Positions 14,610 through 24,313 are shown, numbered from the stretch's first letter. The stretch is 64,000 nucleotides of DNA from Paenibacillus sp. yr247 (GCF_900103825.1 NZ_FNIF01000010.1:1-64000), one strand, 5' to 3'. Notes: a model not told the origin generated them from the sequence alone. Numbers and translations are program-made.

Positions 14610-17522
14610 TTACAGCACCGGCTCATGCCAATACCGATTAGCCGTGGATAAAACGGATTTCAAAAACCTCCCGGTATGCGACGCATCAACTGCGGCTACC
14701 TGCTCCGGCGTACCCTGCGCGACGACGGTTCCTCCGTCTTTACCGCCATCCGGCCCCATATCGATCAAGTAATCGGAAACTTTAATCACATCCAGATGAT
14801 GCTCGATGACGAGCACGGAGTGTCCGTTGTCAACCAGCTGATTCATACAGTCGATCAGCTTCTGAATATCGTGCAGATGCAGTCCTGTCGTTGGTTCGTC
14901 GAGAATATAAAGATTATGCGAGCCGCGCTTCAGCTTACTGATCTCGGTCGCCAGTTTAATTCGCTGCGCCTCGCCTCCGGAGAGGGTAGTGGATGATTGG
15001 CCGAGCTTGAGATACCCTAACCCCAGTTGATTCAACACGTTCAATTTGTGCACAACATACAGCTGATCGCTGAAAAACGAAACCGCCTCCTCGATGCTCA
15101 TATCGAGCACCTGTGCGATATTCTTCCCATTCAGCATCACTTCCAGCACATCGTTGTTGAACCGGGCTCCTTTACAGGACGGACAAACCGATTCGACGTC
15201 GGGCATAAACTGAAGCTGCGTCGTTACGATGCCTTCGCCCTGGCAATGCTCGCAACGGCCGTTTTTCTGATTGAAGCTGAATTCGTTCTTACCGAGTCCG
15301 CGTACGCTAGCCTCCTCTGTTTCCGCGAACAGCTCACGGATCCGGTCAAAAAATCCGACGTACGTAGCCGGATTGGAGCGCGTGCTTCGACCGATCGGCG
15401 ATTGGTCGATGTTGATGATGCCCGTCAAGTGTTCGACTCCTTCGATCGAATCATGCTCACCCGGCACAATTCGCTGATCATGAAAGTGGGAGTATAGCTG
15501 CTTAAACATCACTTCATTAATTAGCGTACTCTTGCCGGAGCCGGAAACGCCGGAGACGCAGGTCATGACGCCAAGGGGAATGTCGACGCCTACGTTACGC
15601 AGATTGTTCGCTCTCGCACCCTTGATGCGCAGATATAAGCCCGAAGGAGCCCTCCGCTTGGAAGGAACGTCGATCCTCCTTGCGCCGGACAGGAAGGCGC
15701 CGGTCAGCGAGTCCTTCGCTTTCCGCAGCTGTACGGCTGTGCCCTGCGCAACGATTTGGCCTCCCCGCTCGCCGGGCCCTGGGCCGATTTCGATGATATA
15801 ATCCGCGCTGAGGATCGTATCGATATCGTGCTCGACGATGATAATCGTGTTGCCGATATCGCGCAGCTTTTTCAGTGTCTGCACGATCCTCACACTGTCC
15901 CTGGCGTGCAGCCCGATGCTCGGCTCGTCAAGCACATAGAGCATGCCCATCAGTCCGGAGCTGATCTGCGTGGACAAACGGATGCGCTGTGCCTCTCCAC
16001 CCGAAATGGTGTCCGATCTTCGACCCAAATTCAAATACTCGAGCCCAATATCGATGAGTAGGATAAGCCTCGACTGGATTTCAGCAGCGATTTGCCCGGC
16101 CACCTGCTTCTTCTCTTCCGAGAACATAACGCTATCTAAAAACGTTTTCAATTCCTTCAGCGGCACGCTGCAAAGATCATGAATATCCCTTCCGCCGATG
16201 CGCACGCAAAACCGTTGGGGCTTGAGCTTCTTGCCATCGCAATCAGGGCACGTGTGCTCCACCATCACCCTTTTGAAAAAGTCGTTGTCCCCGCCGCCGT
16301 TTCCGCCACTCTTTTTCACATGCCATTTGTACCACCGGTTCACCTCATTCACGAGTCCGCCGTATTTTCTCAGCATGCCGGTCTGGCTTTTAGCATGACG
16401 AGGATGATCTTCCGTAACCAAAATCGGAAACTGCTCGCCCCGGGTTCCATGAAATAATCGGTCGACAAAGTCTTCCGACAATTCGTTAAACGGGGTGTCC
16501 AAGCTGTACCCGTAGTGCGCGAATATGCTGTGAAAAAGCATTCCTCTATACGATTTCTTCGTGCTGGGGCCGTATATATTATGGTCGAGTGCGCCTTTGC
16601 TGACGCTTTTCTCCGGGCTCTTGATCAAAAACCGCTTCTCTGTCCGCATGTATGTCCCGATTCCGCCGCACGTCCGGCACGCACTGCCCGGATCGTTGAA
16701 GGAAAAATAAGACGGATGCAGCTCACCGATAACGAGATGATGCTTCGGGCAGCCGAAATTTCGGTAAAACGTGTCCATATCGATCGCTGAGCCGCCGCCT
16801 GAATGCGTGACTTCGAATCGGATAAAGCCTTCTCCGACCAGCTCAAGGCTGTTCTCAATCGTTTTGGTAAGCGCTTTGAAAAGTGCCGGCGTTACGACCA
16901 CTTTATCGACGATGACCTCCATCTGATACTCCGCTTCATCGTCCAGCTCAAGCGTATCACTCAAGTTATGGATCGTCCCGTCGATTTTGACGGAGCGAAA
17001 GCCTTTGCTCCGGATCTCATCAAACAGCGTCTGGTAATCTTCGTCGTACAGCTTGAAAATGGGAGCGAGCACCTCAAGCTCTGTTCCCACAGGTAATGTC
17101 TGCACATGATCGATCATTTGATTGACCGACTTCGTCGCGATCGGATGCTGACAAAACGGACAACACGCTTCACCGGAAGACGCAAACAAAAGACGGAGAA
17201 AATCGTACAAGTCCGTCATCGTCCCGACCGTGGAGCGTGGGTTGGTATTACCCTTCTTCTGCTCGATCGCAATGACCGGAGACAGGCCGAACACAAAATC
17301 GACGTCCGGCTTTTTCAGCTGGTTCATCCGGCTTTTGGCGAACGTAGACAGCGATTCAAGAAAGCGGCGCTGCCCTTCGCCATAAATCACCTCGAACGCA
17401 AGTGAGGATTTACCGGAGCCGCTCACGCCCGTAATGACTGTCAATTTATCCCGAGGGATGTTGACGTCGATATTTTTCAGATTGTTTTGCCTGGCGCCTC
17501 TTACCTCGATACTCGTTTTCAT
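14610..17522 (-). CDS. UvrA-family excinuclease ATPase
   Basis: A protein of 970 residues with two ABC ATPase modules. The Walker A motifs are TGVSGSGKSS near residue 32 and SGVSGSGKST in the second half, with two LSGGEAQR-type signatures (TISGGEAQRIRL and TLSGGEAQRIKL) and zinc-binding cysteine pairs (CPFC, CRTCGG, CPDC, CEHC/CPSC). A region like the UvrB-binding domain (about 130-245) is present, so it is not a short UvrA2. N-terminal signatures such as IAIEQKKGNTNPRSTVG differ from the housekeeping form, so it is likely a UvrA paralogue, possibly for drug-adduct tolerance. It follows a nucleotidyltransferase gene by 22 bases, an apparent two-gene operon. Confidence 0.85.
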   Translation of the reverse strand: MKTSIEVRGARQNNLKNIDVNIPRDKLTVITGVSGSGKSSLAFEVIYGEGQRRFLESLSTFAKSRMNQLKKPDVDFVFGLSPVIAIEQKKGNTNPRSTVGTMTDLYDFLRLLFASSGEACCPFCQHPIATKSVNQMIDHVQTLPVGTELEVLAPIFKLYDEDYQTLFDEIRSKGFRSVKIDGTIHNLSDTLELDDEAEYQMEVIVDKVVVTPALFKALTKTIENSLELVGEGFIRFEVTHSGGGSAIDMDTFYRNFGCPKHHLVIGELHPSYFSFNDPGSACRTCGGIGTYMRTEKRFLIKSPEKSVSKGALDHNIYGPSTKKSYRGMLFHSIFAHYGYSLDTPFNELSEDFVDRLFHGTRGEQFPILVTEDHPRHAKSQTGMLRKYGGLVNEVNRWYKWHVKKSGGNGGGDNDFFKRVMVEHTCPDCDGKKLKPQRFCVRIGGRDIHDLCSVPLKELKTFLDSVMFSEEKKQVAGQIAAEIQSRLILLIDIGLEYLNLGRRSDTISGGEAQRIRLSTQISSGLMGMLYVLDEPSIGLHARDSVRIVQTLKKLRDIGNTIIIVEHDIDTILSADYIIEIGPGPGERGGQIVAQGTAVQLRKAKDSLTGAFLSGARRIDVPSKRRAPSGLYLRIKGARANNLRNVGVDIPLGVMTCVSGVSGSGKSTLINEVMFKQLYSHFHDQRIVPGEHDSIEGVEHLTGIINIDQSPIGRSTRSNPATYVGFFDRIRELFAETEEASVRGLGKNEFSFNQKNGRCEHCQGEGIVTTQLQFMPDVESVCPSCKGARFNNDVLEVMLNGKNIAQVLDMSIEEAVSFFSDQLYVVHKLNVLNQLGLGYLKLGQSSTTLSGGEAQRIKLATEISKLKRGSHNLYILDEPTTGLHLHDIQKLIDCMNQLVDNGHSVLVIEHHLDVIKVSDYLIDMGPDGGKDGGTVVAQGTPEQVAAVDASHTGRFLKSVLSTANRYWHEPVL

Positions 17523-17544
17523 TGCTTGGTGCCACTCCTTTTAT

Positions 17545-18486
17545 TTATGTCATATCGTCTTCTTCCTCGAGCATATATGCCGGTTCTTCCAAATAAACTC
17601 TGCTTTTCGGTGTAGCCTTCGCTTCGGTGGGGAGCAGCACCAAATGCCCGCGGTTAACGAGCCAGCTACAGGCCATCTCCAGTGTTCCCGTTTCAAGCCG
17701 GACGACCGTCCCCAGCTTTTCCGCCATTTCGGAGATCGAGCGGACATCCTGCTCCTGCTTCAAGTAATCAAGGATCGGACGGTACATCTCCAACTCCCGC
17801 TCTTGCATAAACTGAACAATTCGTTCGAGTGTTGCTTTGACCTTCACCTTATCCACAGAACCGCCAATCAGACCGACGTATACGTCCCGAAAAAAATCTG
17901 GATTGAACGTCATCGCCTGCTGCACGGATTCACGCATCGGAACCTCGCCGTTTCGAATCACTTCGATTTGCGCCAGCGTATCTATCATTTTGATCATCCA
18001 AAATGCGCTGTACAGCTCGTCTTCCTTGATGTAAAGCCATTTCTCTGCTTTAGCGAGGGCACCGAGCACAAAACAGCCAAGCTGCAAAAGCTGGAGCTGC
18101 CGGTCACGCTCGCCGACATAGCGGATATTCGCAAAGTATTCTTCCAGCGACTTATCCTTCGTGAACAGCAGCGTCCCCCGCAGCAGATAGGAATGATTGA
18201 AAGAGGTGGACATCGATTTCTCCACCCACCGTTTGAATTCATCGCGGGTTTGGATGCTTGCGTTAATGGTGATACCGTTTTCAACAAAACACATGCTGTG
18301 CTTGATCAGCTTTTGCTCATGTACGATCAGTTTCATATCAATATCAGATTTCTCCCACACCTGGTCGTAAGATAGACTGCCAAGCAAAATGGCTGCGATG
18401 ATCTGATCATCGTTCCGAGTCCTCTCCACAAATGCCTGCAAAGCTTCTTTGTACATGGCGTTGATTGTAGAGTTATCCATTCTCAT
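17545..18486 (-). CDS. Nucleotidyltransferase-domain protein
   Basis: A protein of about 313 residues. The N-terminal domain has the nucleotidyltransferase-superfamily motif, LLGSLSYDQ followed by KSDIDMKL, with the two metal-binding aspartates. The central part is helical and the C-terminus (about 220-300) looks like a winged helix (SISEMAEKLGTVVRL). The start is the ATG at 18486 with AGGAGTGA upstream; a TTG at 18489 is too close. It precedes the UvrA-family gene in an operon. It may modify a protein, nucleic acid or drug; which one is unknown. Confidence 0.7.
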   Translation of the reverse strand: MRMDNSTINAMYKEALQAFVERTRNDDQIIAAILLGSLSYDQVWEKSDIDMKLIVHEQKLIKHSMCFVENGITINASIQTRDEFKRWVEKSMSTSFNHSYLLRGTLLFTKDKSLEEYFANIRYVGERDRQLQLLQLGCFVLGALAKAEKWLYIKEDELYSAFWMIKMIDTLAQIEVIRNGEVPMRESVQQAMTFNPDFFRDVYVGLIGGSVDKVKVKATLERIVQFMQERELEMYRPILDYLKQEQDVRSISEMAEKLGTVVRLETGTLEMACSWLVNRGHLVLLPTEAKATPKSRVYLEEPAYMLEEEDDMT

Positions 18487-18489
18487 CAA

Positions 18490-18841
18490 AAATCACTCCT
18501 ATTGCACTCAAAAAAATGGCAGTATATGATATGAGCTTAATAACAATAATTTCATAATTTTCCCATGCTTTGTATCTTTGTGTATTCGCTAAATCATTGA
18601 AGTATCCTGCCCGTTACCTTAACTAGTTGTCCATAATCAGTATCGGGGAGTGCAGGATAGGACAAGAAGCATAGTGCTTTTCATTCATTTTTTGGAGTGA
18701 ATAAGTGGCAGTCGGCTAGATCTTCCAAGAAAGACAGGGTATGCTGTCGAATCATCGGATAATCCCATTGATTTTTTGGTCATTTAGTAGGATTTGACTA
18801 GATCCAGGTCAATTTTGAAATTTTATTTCATTTTATTATTG
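18490..18841. other. Intergenic region between divergent genes
   Basis: About 350 bases between the nucleotidyltransferase start and the amidase promoter. It contains the inverted repeat TGAAA-5-TTTCA at 18816-18830. No open reading frame or structured RNA is evident. Confidence 0.4.
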
Positions 18842-18870
18842 TTGATGTGGGGAATTATTCCACCTATAAT
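18842..18870 (+). promoter_or_regulatory. Amidase gene promoter with internal palindrome
   Basis: TTGATG (18842-18847), 17-base spacer, TATAAT (18865-18870). The spacer contains the perfect 11-base palindrome GGAATTATTCC, a candidate repressor site. The gene begins about 38 bases downstream after an AGGAGG ribosome binding site. Confidence 0.6.
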
Positions 18871-18908
18871 GTTATTGTTAGTAAATTAATCTAGTAGGAG
18901 GATCGATC

Positions 18909-20819
18909 ATGCACCGTCATTTTCGAATTAAGAGATTCATCGTTCCACTCGCGTTAACCGGCTTACTGTTTGGAACCGTTTCTTTCTCCCCCGTTTCGTC
19001 ACTGTGGGCGAATCAGACGATGTCTGTAAATGCCGCAGCCATTCAGAGCGACTCGCTTCAAGAAGCATTTACTGCAGCCGCGAAAGAATTTGGTGTCTCT
19101 GAAAGCATCCTGTTGTCGGTTTCTTACAATCTTACCCGTTGGGAGCACCACAATGGGGAGCCGAGCACATCTGGCGGATACGGAATCATGCATCTTACCG
19201 ATTATGAACAAGGAGACTTAGAAGAATCCAAAGGAACAGCGGAACCGCTCAATAGTCTGACAGGAGTTACGCAAGATCCCGGTCTCCATACTCTCTTAGC
19301 TGCTGCGCAGCTGCTTCAGCTAAATCCGGATGTGCTAAAGAGCGATCCGACGCAAAATATTCGCGGTGCTGCAGCTTTGCTAGCCCAATACGCCAAGGAA
19401 ACGACCGGAACGGTTCCGAGCAATCCGGAGGACTGGTACGGGGCCGTAGTCAAATACAGCGGTTCAACGGAAGCGTCTACTGCGCTGGATTTTGCCAATC
19501 TGGTATACGATACGATCAATCAAGGGGCTGAGCGGCAAACGACCAACGGACAAGCTGTGCGTCTGTCCGCCCAACCGCTAAAACATAACGACTCTACGGC
19601 CAATTCTCTGCAGCTGCAAACGCGTAAACAAAGCGATGCGGATTGTCCGAATAGTATTTCCTGCCATTTCGTTCCGGCTGCCTATCAGCAGCATAGCGCC
19701 GCTCCAGGCGACTATTCTAATTATGACCTGGCCGACCGCCCCAATTTCGGACCGGAAATCCGCTATATTCTTATCCATGATACGGAGGTAAGTTACGACG
19801 GAACTATCAATATTTTTCAAAATCCGTTTTCCTACGTTGCCGCGCATTATGTCGTTCGCTCCTCTGATGGGGATGTGACGCAAATGGTGAACAATAAAGA
19901 TGTCGGTTGGCATGCGGGGAATTGGTATTTCAACATGCATTCGATCGGGGTCGAACATGAAGGCTTCGCCATGGAAGGGGCTTCCTGGTATAGCGAACAA
20001 CTATATCGTTCCTCGGCGAGCCTTGTTAAATATTTAGCCAATAAGTATAACGTTCCGATCGACCGCGCCCATATTTTCGGGCATGAAGAAGTTCCCGGGT
20101 TGTCCCCATCCAGGCAAAAAAGCATGCATCGCGATCCCGGACCGTTTTGGGATTGGGAACATTATATGGAATTGATGGGTGCGCCCATCCATCCTAGCGG
20201 GGGCTCTCAAAAACTTGTGACGATCAAACCGCATTTCCAGACAAACCAGCCTTTATTAAGTGACGCTCCTTCTCAGCCTTCCGACTTTGTTTATTTATAT
20301 TCGTCGCCAAGCTTTGAAGCTCCACTCTTGGATGACGCTGCGACCCTAGGCGAAAATAAAATGAATACCTTAAATTGGGGTGATAAAGCGGTAACAGGGC
20401 AAACGTTTTATCTGGCCGATCGGCAAGGAGATTGGGACGCGATTTGGTACGGCGGACAAAAGGCATGGTTCTACGATCCTAATGCACGGAATACGGTGAA
20501 GTCCACTGGGCTGATCATTAAGCCGAAAGAAGGAAAAGCAACGATTCCGGTTTATGGCGGCGCTTATCCGGAGGTCAGCGCATATCCAAGCGGTATAGGG
20601 CCTTACATTCTTAGTCCCCTTCAATATAAGATTCAACAAGGACAGGAGTATGTAGCATTTGAGAAAGTGAAAGGCGATTATTACAACGCAAAAGTTTTTA
20701 CCTATGATCCTTATCATGACTCTAAAGAAGTAATAGGTAACGAAGAATACTACCGCATTCAATTCAACCATCGTTTTGCCTTTGTGAAAGCATCGGACGT
20801 TAACATCGACACCAATTGA
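18909..20819 (+). CDS. Secreted N-acetylmuramoyl-L-alanine amidase (Amidase_2)
   Basis: A protein of 636 residues. A signal peptide (about 1-43) is followed by a helical segment (about 50-200, EFGVSESILLSVSYN, GGYGIMHLTDYEQ) resembling a lysozyme-like or transglycosylase accessory domain. The zinc amidase domain lies at about 250-430, with YILIHDTE providing the first histidine, and HSIGVEHEG, HIFGHEEVPG and MHRDPGPFWDW giving the remaining conserved histidines and aspartate. The C-terminal 200 residues are beta-rich and may be wall-binding. It cleaves the bond between muramic acid and the stem peptide, probably in wall turnover or attack on other cells. It has its own promoter and a downstream hairpin. 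Confidence 0.85.
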   Translation: MHRHFRIKRFIVPLALTGLLFGTVSFSPVSSLWANQTMSVNAAAIQSDSLQEAFTAAAKEFGVSESILLSVSYNLTRWEHHNGEPSTSGGYGIMHLTDYEQGDLEESKGTAEPLNSLTGVTQDPGLHTLLAAAQLLQLNPDVLKSDPTQNIRGAAALLAQYAKETTGTVPSNPEDWYGAVVKYSGSTEASTALDFANLVYDTINQGAERQTTNGQAVRLSAQPLKHNDSTANSLQLQTRKQSDADCPNSISCHFVPAAYQQHSAAPGDYSNYDLADRPNFGPEIRYILIHDTEVSYDGTINIFQNPFSYVAAHYVVRSSDGDVTQMVNNKDVGWHAGNWYFNMHSIGVEHEGFAMEGASWYSEQLYRSSASLVKYLANKYNVPIDRAHIFGHEEVPGLSPSRQKSMHRDPGPFWDWEHYMELMGAPIHPSGGSQKLVTIKPHFQTNQPLLSDAPSQPSDFVYLYSSPSFEAPLLDDAATLGENKMNTLNWGDKAVTGQTFYLADRQGDWDAIWYGGQKAWFYDPNARNTVKSTGLIIKPKEGKATIPVYGGAYPEVSAYPSGIGPYILSPLQYKIQQGQEYVAFEKVKGDYYNAKVFTYDPYHDSKEVIGNEEYYRIQFNHRFAFVKASDVNIDTN

Positions 20820-20834
20820 TCTAAATTAGCAAAT

Positions 20835-20869
20835 GGGAAAGGCGGTTCCTAACGGTTCCGTCTTTTTCC
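20835..20869 (+). terminator. Terminator of the amidase gene
   Basis: GGAAA-GGCGG pairs with CCGTC-TT-TTTCC (one G-U pair) around a 12-base loop, starting 15 bases after the stop codon. The region from here to 21071 has no other recognisable feature. Confidence 0.6.
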
Positions 20870-21071
20870 AGTTCATTTATACTATTGGCTACTAAATTTG
20901 ACTGGAATTTTGTCGAAACGAAATACTCAATCCTATATGTCGGGCGGACGGAGAATTCGCCGATATAAGCTGACGGGAAAATTCAGGCTGATCGTGGACT
21001 AGTACTCAGAAGGTTACGTTGTTGCGCAGGATCTGTAATGAATGCTTTTATATGAAAAGGAATGGTATAGA

Positions 21072-21965
21072 TTGAAACCACTGAAAGCCGATTTACTTAT
21101 TCTTATGATCACAATGTGTTGGGGTTCGTCTTATATTTTCATGAAACTCGGACTGGACTCCATTGAAGAATTTAATCTGATTGCTCTGCGCTTCGGACTT
21201 GCATTTATCGTATCAGCTGCCCTCTTCTATAAGCGCTTACGCCGTGCCAATCTGAAGACTGTAAAATACAGCGCTTTACTTGGATTCATACTGTTCGGTG
21301 TATTTGCATCAATAATGTTTGGTTTGAAAACGACCACAACGTCCAATGCCGGCTTTTTAGTAAGCCTGACGGTTATATTTGTTCCCTTAATTTATGTCAT
21401 TGTGTTTAAGAAGAGACTCGAGATTAGACTACTCACAGGCGTTTGCCTTGCCATTACAGGTATAGGACTCCTTACGCTTAACGGTGAGTTAAGCATACAA
21501 CCGGGAGATTTCTTATGTATTTTGGCGGCATTATTGTACGCAATTCATATTCTCGTTACCAGTTCGGCGGCTAAAGTAACGGATACATTAAATCTGGGTA
21601 TTTTGCAGTTGGGATTCACAGGTGCTTACGGATTGCTCTTCTCCATCATTTTCGAAACGCCCGTATTCCCTAGATCTTCTGATGGATGGATATCGGTATT
21701 CGCACTAAGCATAGTGTGCAGTGCTTTCGGATTTATTCTCCAGCCTGTCGCACAAAAGTACACAACCCCAGCCCGAACAGGACTGATTTTTGCTCTCGAA
21801 CCGGTGTTTGCCGCTTTGTTCGGATTCTGGTTTGCCCGTGAAATTTTGCCGCTCAAAGGTTATGTCGGCGCGGCTCTCGTAATGGTCGGTATTGTCGCAT
21901 CGGAGTGGAACGGAAATCGTAAGAAATCCCTTAACAATAATCTATTCAACGACCACAGATATTAA
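21072..21965 (+). CDS. EamA/DMT-family transporter
   Basis: A membrane protein of about 297 residues with ten predicted helices in two EamA repeats. Typical signatures are MCWGSSYIFMKLGL near the N-terminus and the second repeat ending in FARE and YVGAALVMVGIVASEW. The start is placed at TTG 21072, giving the family-typical LKPLKADLL, with AAAAGGAA nine bases upstream; ATG 21042 would add ten residues. Such proteins export metabolites; the substrate is unknown. Confidence 0.82.
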   Translation: MKPLKADLLILMITMCWGSSYIFMKLGLDSIEEFNLIALRFGLAFIVSAALFYKRLRRANLKTVKYSALLGFILFGVFASIMFGLKTTTTSNAGFLVSLTVIFVPLIYVIVFKKRLEIRLLTGVCLAITGIGLLTLNGELSIQPGDFLCILAALLYAIHILVTSSAAKVTDTLNLGILQLGFTGAYGLLFSIIFETPVFPRSSDGWISVFALSIVCSAFGFILQPVAQKYTTPARTGLIFALEPVFAALFGFWFAREILPLKGYVGAALVMVGIVASEWNGNRKKSLNNNLFNDHRY

Positions 21966-22102
21966 AGTTCCGATTTCTGCAAAATGGAGGGATTGGGTTG
22001 GTTTGAATTCTCATTCTTCTACCCCCTACAAATCACATTAACAAATATTGCAGTCACACATGAATATTGGCAATTAAACTATGCTGCAATTTTTCAATAC
22101 TT

Positions 22103-22645
22103 TCATTTAATAAGGATAACGACTGAATCCATGATCGCTTCATATCCAATTTGAATATAAATTTTATTGGAAGTAGGATTACTGAGATCAGTGTATAAGC
22201 TTATTGTTTTATAACCACGATCTAATAAGAATTGAGTGAAAACTGAAACACAATCAGAGGCATATCCCTTTTTTCTTTCACTAATCGGGGTGTAAACATA
22301 GCTGATTGTAATATTATTTTGGGTTGGACGTATAGCACAAGGTATTTCTTGAATGGTGTTTTTCAACTCTTCTCCTATAACGTGTATTTCCTTTGATGAA
22401 AAAGAAATAGATTTTGATAAAATAATTTGACTAGGATGTGTTTGTAGTAAGACTAACCCTAAGTCGTTGTCTTTTAGTATCGCAGCCATAAAAAGAGGAC
22501 TTTCATTTTTTTCATTTAAAGATTGCAAGACACCTAATACTAAATTGTTTTCAGCTTCATATTGTTCTAAGAAAGAGATCACATCTTTCTTAAATAATGT
22601 AAGATCATCATACTTAATAAGTTTTATCAAACAAACCACCCCCAT
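22103..22645 (-). CDS. GNAT-family acetyltransferase
   Basis: A protein of 180 residues. The C-terminal half has the acetyl-CoA binding pattern of GNAT enzymes: ISYVYTPISERKKGYAS with the pyrophosphate loop RKKGYA, then LYTDLSNPTSNKIYIQIGYE. The N-terminal half is divergent. The start is ATG at 22645; a TTG at 22630 with GGGGGTGG upstream is a reasonable alternative. Substrate unknown. Confidence 0.78.
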   Translation of the reverse strand: MGVVCLIKLIKYDDLTLFKKDVISFLEQYEAENNLVLGVLQSLNEKNESPLFMAAILKDNDLGLVLLQTHPSQIILSKSISFSSKEIHVIGEELKNTIQEIPCAIRPTQNNITISYVYTPISERKKGYASDCVSVFTQFLLDRGYKTISLYTDLSNPTSNKIYIQIGYEAIMDSVVILIK

Positions 22646-22836
22646 TGGTTTAGTTCTTGAATGATCAAAAAAATGTTTCTAATAAAATACTCTAGAAAAA
22701 CTAATTTATCCTTCAAATGAAAAAGTTTATTTATGTGACCCTTACTAAACAATCCTGACCGTTAGTTCAATGCCCTCTCCGGTCTTTTACTTTATTTTTC
22801 AGTCTACAACTTTATTTTCACAGTACAACACTCAAA

Positions 22837-22864
22837 AAGGGCCATCATTATTACGATGGCCCTT
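22837..22864 (-). terminator. Terminator of the stalk-domain gene
   Basis: AAGGGCCATC (22837-22846) pairs exactly with GATGGCCCTT (22855-22864), giving a 10-bp stem with an A/T-rich flank, 14 bases beyond the stop at 22878. Confidence 0.75.
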
Positions 22865-22877
22865 GCGTCTGTTCTTT

Positions 22878-23738
22878 TTATTGATCTTGATAAATAACAA
22901 CAGATGTGGTGTCCGGCTCCCATTTAACTGTGGCCTTGAGTGCTTCGCTCACGAAGCGGACCGGCACTACCGTACTGCTATCTTTGATAGTTGCAGGAAC
23001 ATCAAGCGTGACCGGATTTCCGTTTACATAAGCAGTCTTGCTGTCGATTAGCAGTTTGATCGTAGTTGTGCCGCTCGTTACAGTTACGGAACGATCCTCC
23101 CCATTCCAAGTAACAGTGGCCTTCAGAGCCTCGGAAATAGCCCGGAACGGTACTAACGTGCTGCCTTCGCGAATGAACGGCGCAACTTCTGTGACCGGTT
23201 CGTCGCCGTTTACATACAGCTTGACTCCGGTTTTACCGGTTTTCTCATAAAGCTTGCTAAGCTTCTTGTAAGAGTCGATATTTTTAATATTGGCCTTTAC
23301 CGCTGCTTGCTCCGCATAGACCGCGTCCGTTACGTTGTCTTTCTGATCAAGCAGATCTGCCAGCGCTGATAAAGCGATGTCTTCGGCTTGAATCTTGCTA
23401 AGTTCCGCCTGCTGGTCTGCCGTCAAGTGAGCTGCGTATTTCGTCAAAAGTAAATTTGCGATTACGGCGCCGGCTGGCTTGTCTTTGACATGCTCAATCG
23501 CATTCAAAAGCCCTTTGTAGCCATTGTGTCCGTGTGTTTGGTATGTATCGGAAGTTACTGTAGCTGACTCATCGTCGCTTTGTTTGTCGTGATCGTCGCC
23601 TCTCACTTGACTGCTTGCCGACATTTTCCCTTCCTTCCCACCGTCTCCCACACTATCAGGCCGTTTTGCCAACGCCGAAGCAGACAATAAACTTGCTGCC
23701 ACAAGGCATGCTGCCAGAGCAATACCAATTTTTTTCAT
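22878..23738 (-). CDS. Secreted stalk-domain protein (copper amine oxidase N-like)
   Basis: A protein of 286 residues. A signal peptide (MKKIGIALAACLVAASLLSASALA) precedes a charged linker and a helical region. The C-terminus (about 175-285) carries the copper-amine-oxidase N1 stalk repeat: LYVNGDEPV, STLVPFRAISEALKATVTW, then AYVNGNPVTLDVP, STVVPVRFVSEALKATVKW. These domains are abundant in Paenibacillus secreted proteins and do not imply oxidase activity. Ends at a strong hairpin. Confidence 0.85.
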   Translation of the reverse strand: MKKIGIALAACLVAASLLSASALAKRPDSVGDGGKEGKMSASSQVRGDDHDKQSDDESATVTSDTYQTHGHNGYKGLLNAIEHVKDKPAGAVIANLLLTKYAAHLTADQQAELSKIQAEDIALSALADLLDQKDNVTDAVYAEQAAVKANIKNIDSYKKLSKLYEKTGKTGVKLYVNGDEPVTEVAPFIREGSTLVPFRAISEALKATVTWNGEDRSVTVTSGTTTIKLLIDSKTAYVNGNPVTLDVPATIKDSSTVVPVRFVSEALKATVKWEPDTTSVVIYQDQ

Positions 23739-23756
23739 TAAATACCCCTCCTTAAG

Positions 23757-23888
23757 ATGTCTTCTCTAGATATATCGGATCAGTCTGTCCGTCTTATTAG
23801 GAATAAATGGTACTTTCGGTACGTCCACGCTCAATTATTCGGCGGCCACGAAGGCAAGGAGGGCGCCCACGCCAAAAGGGGCAAGTAG
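23757..23888 (+). CDS. Possible 43-residue ORF or gene tail
   Basis: An open frame from ATG to TAG encodes 43 residues with a basic, Gly/His-rich end (FGGHEGKEGAHAKRGK). There is no ribosome binding site before the ATG, but the stop lies inside a strong hairpin with a T-run, as expected for the end of a gene. It may be the tail of a deleted gene and not an expressed peptide. Confidence 0.25.
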   Translation: MSSLDISDQSVRLIRNKWYFRYVHAQLFGGHEGKEGAHAKRGK

Positions 23889-23909
23889 TTATTTCTGCTC
23901 GCCCCTTTT
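23874..23909 (+). terminator. Rho-independent terminator
   Basis: AAAAGGGGC (23874-23882) and GCCCCTTTT (23901-23909) form a 9-bp stem followed by TCTCG. The T-run favours the plus strand. The rest of 23910-24070 shows no feature. Confidence 0.6.
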
Positions 23910-24070
23910 TCTCGTGTAATTTCATTAATCATTTCGGTCGTTTTATGATTTATTAACCTCCAACGACCTCGCTTGAACGGGAATCAAATTCGCTTCTACT
24001 TTTGCGCGGTGCGGTTCAAACCAAGTGTAAAATCAATTACTCCGCATTACTGAGGGTCTAAGCTTTTAAT

Positions 24071-24298
24071 CTAAACGTACTGCTCCGGTAAAGCCTTGAT
24101 AATCTCTTCATATTTTAGAGCGATAGTGATTTCCAAAATATGAACCGGATTTTGATGAGCATAGGCTAACAGCAGTTCTTTATTGAACTCGTCATCGTTC
24201 ATTTTCAAGCTTTTTCGGATTAACTCCATCATTGCTTTTTGACTTCTCGAATTCAGTTGCTCAATTTTCTCCACAGCCAATTCAATTTCACTTTCCAT
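24071..24298 (-). CDS. Small hypothetical helical protein
   Basis: A protein of 75 residues, acidic and predicted almost wholly helical (ELAVEKIEQLNSRSQKAMMEL; EEIIKALPEQYV). A ribosome binding site AGGAG lies seven bases before the ATG, which supports a real gene. No family recognised. It lies downstream of the ger operon on the same strand but after that operon's terminator. Confidence 0.5.
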   Translation of the reverse strand: MESEIELAVEKIEQLNSRSQKAMMELIRKSLKMNDDEFNKELLLAYAHQNPVHILEITIALKYEEIIKALPEQYV

Positions 24299-24313
24299 AG
24301 CTAAACTCCTAAG

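Noticed and set aside
15027..17405. Several plus-strand frames across the UvrA-family gene
   Set aside because: All are antisense shadows of a strongly conserved coding sequence.
17434..18375. Long plus-strand frame of 313 codons
   Set aside because: It is antisense to the nucleotidyltransferase gene, has no ribosome binding site and an implausible composition; the opposite strand has clear domain motifs.
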